A DNA stretch of 64,000 nt from Nocardioides rotundus (GTDB lineage: Bacteria; Actinomycetota; Actinomycetes; Propionibacteriales; Nocardioidaceae). Position 1 is the stretch's first letter; every line of letters starts with the position of its first letter. The notes beneath the pieces were generated by a model. The model was not told where the DNA came from, made no database searches, and worked only from the letters and a program-made list of their open reading frames with translations. Below are positions 45,633-52,929 of the stretch, in pieces. The position numbers and the translations under genes are program-made. Location: positions 2,743,001-2,807,000 of the forward strand of contig NZ_CP082922.1 of the NCBI RefSeq assembly GCF_019931675.1. Reading direction: 5' to 3'.

Positions 45633-47126
45633 TCACTGCTCCTTGTCCGGGTCGAGCATGGTCAGGGTGGTCCACAGGTGCACCAGCGCGTAGGAGCGCC
45701 AGGGCCGCCAGGCCTCGGCGACCTCCTCCGGTCTGCCGGACAGCCCCATGCCGGCGAGCACGGAGCGCACGGCGAGGTCGGTGGGCAGGAAGACGTCGGG
45801 GTGCCCGAGCGCGCGCAGCGCGATGACGTCGGCGGTCCAGGGCCCGATCCCCGCCAGGCCGAGGAGCGCGGCGCGGGCCTCGTCGCGGTCCGCGCCGCCC
45901 GCGAGGTCGACCCGGCCGTCGGCCAGCGCGGCGGCGAGGCCGACCAGGGCGCGCCCGCGGGAGCGCGGCATCGGCAGCTCCGCCGGGTCGACGGACGCCA
46001 GGCTGCCCGCCGACGGGAAGAGGTGGGTGAGCGCCGGGTGCCCGGTCTCCACGGGGTCGCCGTACTCCCGCACCAGGCGTGCGGTGACCGTCCGGGCGCC
46101 GGCGACGCTGACCTGCTGGCCGACGACGGTGCGGACGGCGGTCTCGTCGGGGTCGACGCCTCGCGGCACGCGCAGGCCGGGACGGCGGCGCCGCAGGGGC
46201 CCGAGGACCGGGTCGCCGGTGAAGGCCCCGGTCACCGCGGTCGGGTCGCTGTCGGCATCCAGGAGCCGCCGTACCCGCGTGACGGCGGTGCCCGTGTCGC
46301 GCAGGTCCGCCAGGTGTAGCCGCACCGGGAGGGTGCCGGCTCCGGGCGCGGGCAGGTCGGTGAGCGTGACGTCGAGGACGCCCGTGCCGTGGGGCAGGCT
46401 CATCGTGCGCAGGTAGCGGTTGCCCTCGACGGCCTCGACACCGGGGACGGCATGCACGGCGAGGAACCGCAGGAGGGCCCGGCCGTCGAAGGGGGTGCGT
46501 ACGGCGATCCGGAGCTCGAGCTCGCCGGGCGTCACGGCGCCCCTCCCCCGACAGCCGGGACGGCCGCGCAGCTGGCTCGGCGACGCGGCGTAGACCTCGC
46601 GCACGGTGTCGTTGAACTGGCGGACACTGGCGAACCCGGAGGCGAAGGCCACGTCGGCGAAGGCGAGCTCGGAGGTCTCGATCAGCACCCGCGCGGTCTG
46701 CGCGCGGCGGGCCCGGGCGAGGGCGAGCGGACCGGCGCCGAGCTCGGCGGTGAGCACCCGGGTCAGATGCCGCGGTGTGTAGCCGACCGCCGCCGCGAGG
46801 CCCTCGACGCCGTCCCGGTCGACCAGGCCGTCGGAGATGAGATGCATGGCCCGGCCGGCCACGTCGGCCGCGACGTCCCACTCGGGCGAGCCCGGGGTGG
46901 CATCGGGCAGACAGCGCTTGCAGGCGCGGAAGCCTGCGGCCTGGGCGGCCGCGGCGGTGGGGTGGAAGCTGACGTTGCGCAGCGCGGGAGTCCGCGCGGG
47001 GCACGAGGGCCGGCAGTAGATGCCGGTGGTGTGGACGGCGGTGTAGAAGACCCCGTCGAAGCGGCGGTCCCGGCTCTTCACGGCGCGGTAGCAGCTCTCC
47101 GCGTCCAGGTGCCGGGTCGTGGTCAT
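45633..47126 (-). CDS. alkA: Ada-type regulator fused to AlkA DNA glycosylase
   Basis: A 497-residue fusion. Residues 1-80 form the Ada metal domain with four cysteines (GIYCRPSCP and CKRC), the methyl-phosphotriester sensor. An AraC-type helix-turn-helix follows (LTRVLTAELGAGPLALAR, FASVRQFNDTVREVY). The C-terminal half is AlkA 3-methyladenine glycosylase with the HhH motif GIGPWTADVIALRALG and catalytic Asp in FLPTDLAVR. So sensing, transcription control and repair are in one chain; similar AlkA fusions occur in Mycobacterium. The ATG at 47126 is favoured over another ATG three codons upstream. Confidence 0.93.
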   Translation of the reverse strand: MTTTRHLDAESCYRAVKSRDRRFDGVFYTAVHTTGIYCRPSCPARTPALRNVSFHPTAAAAQAAGFRACKRCLPDATPGSPEWDVAADVAGRAMHLISDGLVDRDGVEGLAAAVGYTPRHLTRVLTAELGAGPLALARARRAQTARVLIETSELAFADVAFASGFASVRQFNDTVREVYAASPSQLRGRPGCRGRGAVTPGELELRIAVRTPFDGRALLRFLAVHAVPGVEAVEGNRYLRTMSLPHGTGVLDVTLTDLPAPGAGTLPVRLHLADLRDTGTAVTRVRRLLDADSDPTAVTGAFTGDPVLGPLRRRRPGLRVPRGVDPDETAVRTVVGQQVSVAGARTVTARLVREYGDPVETGHPALTHLFPSAGSLASVDPAELPMPRSRGRALVGLAAALADGRVDLAGGADRDEARAALLGLAGIGPWTADVIALRALGHPDVFLPTDLAVRSVLAGMGLSGRPEEVAEAWRPWRSYALVHLWTTLTMLDPDKEQ

Positions 47127-47158
47127 GTCCCCCATCCTGCCGCACGGCGGGAGACGAC

Positions 47159-47198
47159 ACTGGCGGGAATCGGACACGGCCGTCCGATCCCCGCCAGT
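47159..47198 (-). terminator. Strong hairpin terminating the Asp23 operon
   Basis: ACTGGCGGGAATCGGAC (47159-47175) pairs, with one wobble, over 17 bp with 47182-47198 around a 6-nt loop. It is 6 bp beyond the AmaP-like stop and before the Ada-AlkA gene. No T-run, but stem strength is high. Confidence 0.65.
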
Positions 47199-47204
47199 GG
47201 GTTG

Positions 47205-47801
47205 TCAGGAGACGTTGCTGCTCTCGGTCTGCACGCGGATCGCTCCCCCGCGGCGACGCTCGCGTCCCGGCCCGCGTAGCAGGATCCGGCACTGCACGGC
47301 GTCGTCGGGGAAGGCGGCCCGGACGTTGCGCTGAGCGTTCTCGGCGGCCGCCATGACCGACTCGACGTCGGCGTCCCGGTCCAGCCGGCCCCGCACCTCG
47401 ACCAGCGCGACCCCGCTGAGCCGCTCGGTGGTGGCGTCGACCCCGTGCACCGGGGCACGGCTCTCGAAGTCGCCCGCGACCGCGGAGGCCACGGAGCGAA
47501 GGTCGGCCTCCACCCGTCCGCCGGGCCCGCTCGGGCTCAGCCGGACGGTGCCCGGACCGCGCTTCGGCACGTGGCCGAGCAGCAGCCACAGCCCGAGGAG
47601 GATCAGCAGCACCGAGGCGGCACCGAGCGCCCAGGGCCACCACGACTGGGTGAGGACGTCCTGCACCTGCGTGGTGCTCAGGGTGTCCGGCAGCCAGCTC
47701 ATGCCGACCTGCCACAGCACGGCCAGCACGGCGACGGCCACGAGGACCAGGCCGAGGACGATGAGCAGCAGTCTGTCGACTGCGTTGGTCTTGCCCCTCA
47801 T
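47205..47801 (-). CDS. AmaP-like alkaline shock response membrane anchor protein
   Basis: A 198-residue membrane protein: two transmembrane segments (about residues 8-30 and 56-78) and a soluble C-terminal domain (RSVASAVAGDFESRAPVHGV...VALVEVRGRLDRDADV) of the type that anchors Asp23 in Staphylococcus (AmaP). Last gene of the minus-strand Asp23 operon, start sharing the A of the preceding TGA (TGATG). Likely recruits the soluble Asp23 proteins to the membrane; inferred from family and context. Confidence 0.8.
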   Translation of the reverse strand: MRGKTNAVDRLLLIVLGLVLVAVAVLAVLWQVGMSWLPDTLSTTQVQDVLTQSWWPWALGAASVLLILLGLWLLLGHVPKRGPGTVRLSPSGPGGRVEADLRSVASAVAGDFESRAPVHGVDATTERLSGVALVEVRGRLDRDADVESVMAAAENAQRNVRAAFPDDAVQCRILLRGPGRERRRGGAIRVQTESSNVS

Positions 47802-48343
47802 CAGATCTCCTTGTCCTGCTGCACCGACACCTTCACGCCGGCCAGCGGAGCCACGGCGGCGTCGGCCGCCTCTCGTGCGGAGGCGAGTGCGTCGCCCGAA
47901 CCGCGCTGGGTGAGGATGCCGAGCCCGACCCGCTTGCGGCTGCTGCGGGTCACGTCCGCGGCCACCACGCCCGGGGCACGGTCGGCCGCGGACCGGGCCA
48001 GGTTGGCCACGGCGTCCGGGGTGAACCAGACGTCCGCGTCGCCGCGGGCGGCGGTGTGGGTGCGGCCGGCCGGCGCGAGCGCGGCGTAGAGGAGGAACAG
48101 CCCCACCAAGCCGGCGATCACGGCCGGGACGGTGACGGCGGTGCTCGCCTGCAGTCCGTCGAGACTCTGCGCCAGGCTGGCGAACCACGACTGCCCGCTC
48201 GTCCATCCCTGGTCGACGGCCACCTCTCGCAGGCCGACCACCCCCAGGGCGATCAGCAGCAGCGCCACGAGGATCCCGAGCACCGCGGCGAGCGGCACCG
48301 ACTTCGGCGGTGTGGACACCGGTCGATCGGCGTGACGGCTCAT
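47801..48343 (-). CDS. DUF6286-type membrane protein of the Asp23 operon
   Basis: A 180-residue protein with two transmembrane segments (about residues 18-40 and 70-90) followed by a domain similar in length and layout to the AmaP C-terminus (GVVAADVTRSSRKRVGLGIL...VKVSVQQDKEI). Start overlaps the stop of the preceding Asp23 gene (ATGA). DUF6286 is my best family match from memory; function unknown beyond the context. Confidence 0.7.
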   Translation of the reverse strand: MSRHADRPVSTPPKSVPLAAVLGILVALLLIALGVVGLREVAVDQGWTSGQSWFASLAQSLDGLQASTAVTVPAVIAGLVGLFLLYAALAPAGRTHTAARGDADVWFTPDAVANLARSAADRAPGVVAADVTRSSRKRVGLGILTQRGSGDALASAREAADAAVAPLAGVKVSVQQDKEI

Positions 48344-48723
48344 TGCACTCTCCTCCGTTCGTCAGTCTCGGTGACCGCGTGCACGGTGACGTCGACGCTG
48401 GTGATGCGGACCCCCGAGAGACGGGTGCCCTCGGTGAGGACGCGGTCACGGACGCGCTCACCCAGCTCGGTCACGTTGACGGGCCAGGCGGCGTCGACGC
48501 TGAGCACGACCCGTGCGGTGTCGCCCTGGGCGCGTACGTCGGCATTCGGGCTCCCCGAGCCGAGTCCGCCGAGGGCGGCGCTGCGACGGACGACTCCCGG
48601 GACGTCGAGCGCGACGCGCTCCACCAGGTGCTGGAGAGCGCGGTTGCGGACGTCCAGGGTCCCGCGCTCGGCGGGGGCGTCGGGCGTGCGGGTCGTCGAC
48701 TCTGCCGTGGCCGGCTCAGCCAC
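48340..48723 (-). CDS. Asp23/Gls24 family protein, paralogue 3
   Basis: A 127-residue Asp23/Gls24 protein. The domain runs from NRALQHLVERVALDVPGVVR to VRITSVDVTVHAV, with the usual strand VVLSVDAAWPVNVTELGERV. Start GTG 48723 is preceded by GAGGA and overlaps the DUF2273 stop by 8 bp. Third soluble Asp23 domain on this strand. Confidence 0.8.
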   Translation of the reverse strand: MAEPATAESTTRTPDAPAERGTLDVRNRALQHLVERVALDVPGVVRRSAALGGLGSGSPNADVRAQGDTARVVLSVDAAWPVNVTELGERVRDRVLTEGTRLSGVRITSVDVTVHAVTETDERRRVQ

Positions 48724-48892
48724 GACGTCCTCGCGCGAGGGCGCGCACGTCCAGCTCGCCGTCGATCTGCCCACCGATCAGGTAGCCGCCGGCGCCGAGC
48801 ACGACGGCGAGCAGCAGACCGGTGAAGCCGCCGGCGACGATCGCGATCGTCAGGAGCAGCCCGCACAGAAGGCCGAGTGTGGAGGTGGTCAT
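48716..48892 (-). CDS. DUF2273-type mini membrane protein
   Basis: A 58-residue protein (MTTSTLGLLCGLLLTIAIVA...) nearly all hydrophobic up to GGYLIGGQIDGELD, then a short basic tail. This is the DUF2273 pattern, a small membrane protein typical of Asp23 operons. AAGGAG lies 5 nt before the ATG at 48892, an excellent ribosome-binding site. The gene overlaps the next by 8 bp. Confidence 0.8.
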   Translation of the reverse strand: MTTSTLGLLCGLLLTIAIVAGGFTGLLLAVVLGAGGYLIGGQIDGELDVRALARGRRG

Positions 48893-48901
48893 GGTGTCTC
48901 C

Positions 48902-49165
48902 TTAGTCCAGTTGCGTGTAACGGCGGACGCCCGGCACCCAGCCGGGGAGGGAAGTACGTCGGCGGCGCGGATTGCGCCACCGACGTACTCCCGTGCGGAA
49001 CACGGTCACCGGCGGGTGGGGGGGTGGGGGTGCCGGCGGGCCGTCGATGTCCCGCATCGCCCGGATGAACTCGTCGGGGTCTCCCCCGAGATCTGGGTGC
49101 AGACGACGGGCGACCTCACGCCGGGCTCGTGCCCGGCGCTGGGCCGCGTCGTCCGCCAGCGTCAT
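48902..49165 (-). CDS. Small J-domain-like protein in the Asp23 operon
   Basis: An 87-residue basic protein. Residues 9-37 (QRRARARREVARRLHPDLGG) resemble helices II-III of a J-domain with the HPD motif at 23-25, which in DnaJ proteins stimulates Hsp70; the rest (Pro-rich then Arg-rich) is not J-like. A complete J-domain is about 70 residues, so this is partial. ATG at 49165 overlaps the previous stop (ATGA). Role is unknown; the J link rests on one motif and its helical flanks. Confidence 0.6.
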   Translation of the reverse strand: MTLADDAAQRRARARREVARRLHPDLGGDPDEFIRAMRDIDGPPAPPPPHPPVTVFRTGVRRWRNPRRRRTSLPGWVPGVRRYTQLD

Positions 49166-49482
49166 GACGCCGAGGGATCAGCGACGTCCTCGATGACGAC
49201 GTCCACCGCGGCCGGCAGGGACAGGTCGAGCGACCTGACCGCCTGCCGCACGGCCGCGGCCGTGCCCTCGACGGGTGCACCCCAGTCGAGGACGACGTGG
49301 ACGTCGGTCGACTCCGGCGTGAGCCGCACCCCCGGGACGCGTCGTCCCGGGAGATAGGTCGCGACCTCGCCGAGCCGCCCCGAGTGCATGTCATGCACAC
49401 CGGGCACTGCCGTCACGGCCGCCGCCACCTTGTCGGCGTCGGTCGACCCCTCGGGCGTGGCGGTCACGGCGTCACTGGACAC
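49162..49482 (-). CDS. Short Asp23/Gls24-like protein, paralogue 2
   Basis: A 106-residue protein with a compact, diverged Asp23-like fold (KVAAAVTAVPGVHDMHSGRL...VHVVLDWGAPVEGTAAAVRQ). The GTG at 49482 overlaps the end of paralogue 1 by 11 bp, and AAGGAG is 13 nt upstream. It is the most diverged of the minus-strand Asp23 set. Confidence 0.68.
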   Translation of the reverse strand: MSSDAVTATPEGSTDADKVAAAVTAVPGVHDMHSGRLGEVATYLPGRRVPGVRLTPESTDVHVVLDWGAPVEGTAAAVRQAVRSLDLSLPAAVDVVIEDVADPSAS

Positions 49483-49987
49483 GGCTGGTGTTCTGCTCCT
49501 TGTCCTGGTCACCGTTGTTGTCGTCCTCACCCTCCAGGTGCACGTCGTGCACGGTGATGTTGACCTCGGTGACCTCCAGGCCGGTCATGCGCTCGACCTG
49601 GTCGACCACGTTGCGCCGGATGGCGGTGGCGAGGTCGGCGATGGCGACGCCGTAGTCGGCGACGATGTCCAGGTCGACGGCCGCCTGGGTCTCTCCGACC
49701 TCGACCGCGACGCCCTGGCTCAGGTTCGTGCGGGAGCCCGGGATGCGCTCACGGAGCGCGCCGACGGCGCGGGCGGTGCCGCCACCGAGGTCGTAGACGC
49801 CGCTGATCTCGCGGGCCGCGATGCCGGCGATCTTGGAGACGACGGTGTCGGCGATGGAGGTCTTGCCCTGCTCGGAGGCCAGAGCGCCCGTCCCGCGGGT
49901 GCTGACCTGGCTCGAAGAGCTGGTGGAGCCCGAGGTGCTCGAGCTGCTCGAGGTGGGCTTGCTGCTGGTGGACTGGTTCTCGCTCAT
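49472..49987 (-). CDS. Asp23/Gls24 family alkaline-shock protein, paralogue 1
   Basis: A 171-residue Asp23 protein. A Ser/Thr-rich low-complexity N-terminus (residues 1-40) precedes the domain: GKTSIADTVVSKIAGIAARE, GVYDLGGG, then VDLDIVADYGVAIADLATAI and VNITVHDVHLEG. The tail is acidic. Asp23 in Staphylococcus is abundant, membrane-tethered and linked to cell-envelope homeostasis. ATG at 49987 chosen over the ATG two codons upstream because AAAGAGG is then at 6 nt. First gene of the minus operon. Confidence 0.88.
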   Translation of the reverse strand: MSENQSTSSKPTSSSSSTSGSTSSSSQVSTRGTGALASEQGKTSIADTVVSKIAGIAAREISGVYDLGGGTARAVGALRERIPGSRTNLSQGVAVEVGETQAAVDLDIVADYGVAIADLATAIRRNVVDQVERMTGLEVTEVNITVHDVHLEGEDDNNGDQDKEQNTSRVQ

Positions 49988-50068
49988 CGACATCCTCTTT
50001 CTCTTCGACGACTGTGTCGGGGTGTCATGGGTTGGTCGGGCCGAGACAGGGATTCGTCACGCGGAATC

Positions 50069-50091
50069 GATGTGATCTGGACCACATCACA
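50069..50091. promoter_or_regulatory. CRP-like palindrome between the Asp23 operon and the sigma factor gene
   Basis: GATGTGATCTGGACCACATC (50069-50088) is a 20-bp palindrome with only two mismatched pairs. It contains TGTGA-n6-CCACA, one base from the CRP consensus TGTGA-n6-TCACA. It sits in the 146-bp divergent region, about 45 bp before the sigma factor and 80 bp before asp23, so one regulator could control both. The regulator (CRP/GlxR-type or other) is inferred. Confidence 0.5.
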
Positions 50092-50133
50092 CACGCACGG
50101 TGTGGAACAGACCCTTTCGGGTGAAGAGGCATG

Positions 50134-50709
50134 ATGTCGGACGTGACCACCGCCGATCCGTCACCCGAGCGCAGCGACGGGGCCCTCGCCCGTGCCGCGC
50201 GGCTGGGTGATGAGCAGGCGTTCCGGGTGATCATCGACCGGCACGGCCCGGGGATGTATCGCTACGCACTCCGCCTGGTCGGCGGTAGCGAGCACGACGC
50301 CTCGGAGGTGACGCAGGAGGCGTTCATCTCCGCGTGGCGCGGACTGGGGCGCTTCCGCGGCGAGTCGGCGCTGCCCACCTGGCTGTTCAGCCTGGTGCAC
50401 CGCCGCTCCGTCGACCTGGTGCGGACCCGGCGCCCGGTCCCGATCGACGACGAGATGTTGGCGACCCAGGTGCCGCCGGCGCAGGACAACCCGCTGCAGG
50501 ACGTGGTGGACGGCGAGCTGCTGGAGGCATTGCAACAGGCGCTGGACGAACTACCGTGGAACCAACGCGCGGCCTGGCTCCTGCGTGAGGTCGAGGGCAT
50601 GACCTATGAGGAGATCGCGGCCACGCTGTCGACGACTCCGGGTAGCGTGCGCGGGCATCTGCATCGCGGGCGCCGGACGTTGGCGGAGAGGATGGCGAGA
50701 TGGCGATAG
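50134..50709 (+). CDS. ECF-type RNA polymerase sigma factor
   Basis: A 191-residue sigma-70 family protein with only regions 2 and 4. Region 2: GMYRYALRLVGGSEHDASEV...AFISAWRGLGRFRGESALPT; region 4: DELPWNQRAAWLLREVEG and MTYEEIAATLSTTPGSVRGH. ATG at 50134 preferred (GAAGAGG upstream); an adjacent ATG is at 50131. No canonical anti-sigma is next to it; the overlapping downstream gene encodes an Asp23-like protein. GGAAC at 50105-50109 resembles an ECF -35 but no fitting -10 is seen. Confidence 0.88.
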   Translation: MSDVTTADPSPERSDGALARAARLGDEQAFRVIIDRHGPGMYRYALRLVGGSEHDASEVTQEAFISAWRGLGRFRGESALPTWLFSLVHRRSVDLVRTRRPVPIDDEMLATQVPPAQDNPLQDVVDGELLEALQQALDELPWNQRAAWLLREVEGMTYEEIAATLSTTPGSVRGHLHRGRRTLAERMARWR

Positions 50710-51173
50710 AGATCACCGACCCGTTGGAGCGGGCGACCCAGGCGGCGCGGGAGAGCTCGCCCCACGGCTGGACCCAGCTCTCGGAGAGCATCATGGGCAA
50801 GGTGCGCACGCTCGCCTCGCCCGGGCAGCCGCTGCTGTCCTACTCCGCCTCCGGGTCCCCCGCGCACGACGAGGCCGGATCGCAGGTGCGGGTGTCCTCG
50901 CGCGTGGTCGTCGCCGGGGTGCGCCGGGCGCTGCAGGATCCGTCGTACGTCCTCGCCGACGTCTCGCTGCACGTCGACGACCAGCGACTGATCGGGGTGG
51001 ATCTGGACCTGGTGTGCGCCTACGGCATCGAGCTGCTCGCCGCCGCCGCGGACGCCCGAGCCCGGGCGGTCGATGCCGTGCGGTCGCTGCTCGGCCCGGT
51101 GCCGGACTTCGGCCCGGCCCAGGTCGAGGTGCGGATCGTCGACGTGGTGCAGGGCGACCCGCGCTCGACCTGA
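50700..51173 (+). CDS. Asp23/Gls24-like protein overlapping the sigma factor gene
   Basis: A 157-residue protein. Residues 60-157 (VRVSSRVVVAGVRRALQDPS...LIGVDLDLVCAYGIELLAAA...VEVRIVDVV) have the Asp23/Gls24 strand-helix pattern. ATG at 50700 lies inside the sigma gene (10-bp overlap), so the two are translationally coupled. It takes the position normally held by an anti-sigma factor, but no zinc or membrane anti-sigma features are visible. Function as a regulator of the sigma factor is a guess. Confidence 0.6.
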   Translation: MAIEITDPLERATQAARESSPHGWTQLSESIMGKVRTLASPGQPLLSYSASGSPAHDEAGSQVRVSSRVVVAGVRRALQDPSYVLADVSLHVDDQRLIGVDLDLVCAYGIELLAAAADARARAVDAVRSLLGPVPDFGPAQVEVRIVDVVQGDPRST

Positions 51174-51182
51174 GGCCCGGCC

Positions 51183-51281
51183 TCAACCCACCCGGAACCC
51201 CTCGTCCGAGCCTTCCGGGTCGATCCACAGCCATCGGTCGGTGAGCAGCTCGACCTTCACCGACAGCCAGGTGGGCGCCAT
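51183..51281 (-). CDS. Tiny ORF, possible remnant
   Basis: A 32-residue frame, MAPTWLSVKVELLTDRWLWI and a short acidic end. Its N-terminus reads like the beginning of the pRiA4b ORF-3-type proteins (TWLSVRVEL...), but it stops after one strand. It is 25 bp downstream of the 13E12 copy 2 stop on the same strand. It may be a real microprotein, or the broken end of a lost gene. Confidence 0.4.
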   Translation of the reverse strand: MAPTWLSVKVELLTDRWLWIDPEGSDEGFRVG

Positions 51282-51306
51282 GCCCGCAGCCTGCCATGCG
51301 CATCGC

Positions 51307-52821
51307 TCAGGCGCCGAGGTCGTAGTCCTGGGCCAGGTGGTGGCGGGTCCGGGCGGTGTCGATCCGGCGGGTGCCGGTGTGGTCGACGAGGTACGTCGCG
51401 CCGTGGGGGTCGCGCCACAGGTAGATCCCGGGGAAGGGCTGGACGACCTGCCAGCCGCCGTGGGTCTTGACCCGGTGGTGGAACCCGGTCATCGGGCCGT
51501 AATTCCCGATGCCGGACCACCCCACCGACCCGCCGTCCACGCTCGCTGGCTCGCCGGCAGCCTCGAGCCCACCGGGACCCCGTCCCCGCGGGTGGGGGAT
51601 GGTGTGATCGATCTGCATGCTGCGGCTCCGGTTGGAGCCCCACGGGAAGATGTCGGCCGGCGTCATCAGATGCACGGCCTGTCTATGTCGGTCCGGGATC
51701 TCATAGGCGTCCACCGGCGCCTGACCCTCAAGATCGAGCACCGGCCGCACCGTGAACCGCACCCGCTCCCCCAACAGGGCCCGGACCCACGCCTGCGTCA
51801 CCGGGCCCTGACCCTCCACCCGGGCGATCCCGGTCGGCTCCGGACCGGCGTAGCAGTGCACGAAGAGCTCCACCTTCGGCAACAACGCCGCCCAGTCCAC
51901 CCCGAACGCCTCCGCCGGCAGCGAGAGATCCAGCTGCACCTCCGGCTCCGACCCCTCGGACTCGGGCTCGGGCTCCTCGCGATCCCGGTCCACGTCGGGG
52001 TCTGGGGCCGGTCGCTCGGACTGCCCCGTCGCCGCGGCCTGGGCCGGTCGGCGGTAGGCGGCCAGCAGCCCGATCGCCTGCCGCGGGTCGCACAACACCA
52101 GCAACGCCCAGGCCCGCCGCTCATCGAGCGTGCCCGGCATCCCTTGGGCGGCCAACGCGTCCGCGACCAGCGCCAGCATGGCGTCCACCCGCGCGATCAC
52201 CGGGAACGGCGCCCGCACGAACAGCCCCCGCATCCCATGCTCATCCGAACGCGTCACCCGCGCGTAGGAGGCGCGCTGCGCCTTCTCCTCCGCAGCCGCC
52301 GCAGCAGCCGGGTCCGAGGCGACGATCGCGGCCGCGACCAGCTCCTCGAACCGGGTCCACGGCACCCGCCCGTCGGCGGACTCGGCCACCCGGGAGTCGA
52401 CGTACGCCGCCTGCTCGATGCTCAGGTCCCGGGTCTTGCGCGCCACGAACCGGGCATAGGAGACCCGCACCTCGAAGGCCTCCACCCGCGCCCACAGCTG
52501 CGGCAGCCGGACCACCAGGTCCACCGCATCGGCCATCAACGCCGCCGCCGCGAACGAGGTGATGCCCATCCGGGCACCCAGCTCCGCGCAGCAGAACTCC
52601 GTCACCTCATCGGTCCCCACCCCGCCGTACCGCCGAGCCCGCTCCCGCCCCGGCAACCGCGAGATCCCCGGGTCCAGACGATCCGGGTTGTTGCGCACCA
52701 CGAACGACAGCGCCACCCGCAGCTCCTGGACCTCCAGCTCGCGCCGCGCCCGCGCCACCTCACCGGCATGGTCCAGCAGCCGGCCATCGGCCAGCTCCTC
52801 CAACCCGGTGATCAATTCCAT
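51307..52821 (-). CDS. 13E12-family DUF222/HNH protein, copy 2
   Basis: A 504-residue DUF222 protein from a branch different to copy 1. The helical DUF222 part is followed by an acidic low-complexity linker (residues about 290-310) and an HNH-like end: MQIDHTIPHPRG, then NYGPMTGFHHRVKTHGGW, lacking the paired CxxC cysteines seen in copy 1. ATG at 52821 is the first plausible start. A GGTCTCGACAAGCTCGACCA repeat lies 50 bp upstream. Nuclease activity is predicted only. Confidence 0.85.
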   Translation of the reverse strand: MELITGLEELADGRLLDHAGEVARARRELEVQELRVALSFVVRNNPDRLDPGISRLPGRERARRYGGVGTDEVTEFCCAELGARMGITSFAAAALMADAVDLVVRLPQLWARVEAFEVRVSYARFVARKTRDLSIEQAAYVDSRVAESADGRVPWTRFEELVAAAIVASDPAAAAAAEEKAQRASYARVTRSDEHGMRGLFVRAPFPVIARVDAMLALVADALAAQGMPGTLDERRAWALLVLCDPRQAIGLLAAYRRPAQAAATGQSERPAPDPDVDRDREEPEPESEGSEPEVQLDLSLPAEAFGVDWAALLPKVELFVHCYAGPEPTGIARVEGQGPVTQAWVRALLGERVRFTVRPVLDLEGQAPVDAYEIPDRHRQAVHLMTPADIFPWGSNRSRSMQIDHTIPHPRGRGPGGLEAAGEPASVDGGSVGWSGIGNYGPMTGFHHRVKTHGGWQVVQPFPGIYLWRDPHGATYLVDHTGTRRIDTARTRHHLAQDYDLGA

Positions 52822-52871
52822 GAAGCGAGTCAACCACCGAGCACCGACAGTCTCGTTCCGAGCCGACCGAG

Positions 52872-52914
52872 CCGGTGGTCTCGACAAGCTCGACCAACGA
52901 GGGCTGCTCGACCG
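52872..52914. repeat. Single unit of the 13E12-associated palindromic repeat
   Basis: GGTCTCGACAAGCTCGACCA occurs at 52877-52896, differing in one base from the units near 24.4 kb, and is followed by the echo GCTGCTCGACCGGA. It lies between ArsR and 13E12 copy 2, again on the 5' side of the 13E12 gene. Confidence 0.8.
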
Positions 52915-52929
52915 GAACAGGCCGGGGGG

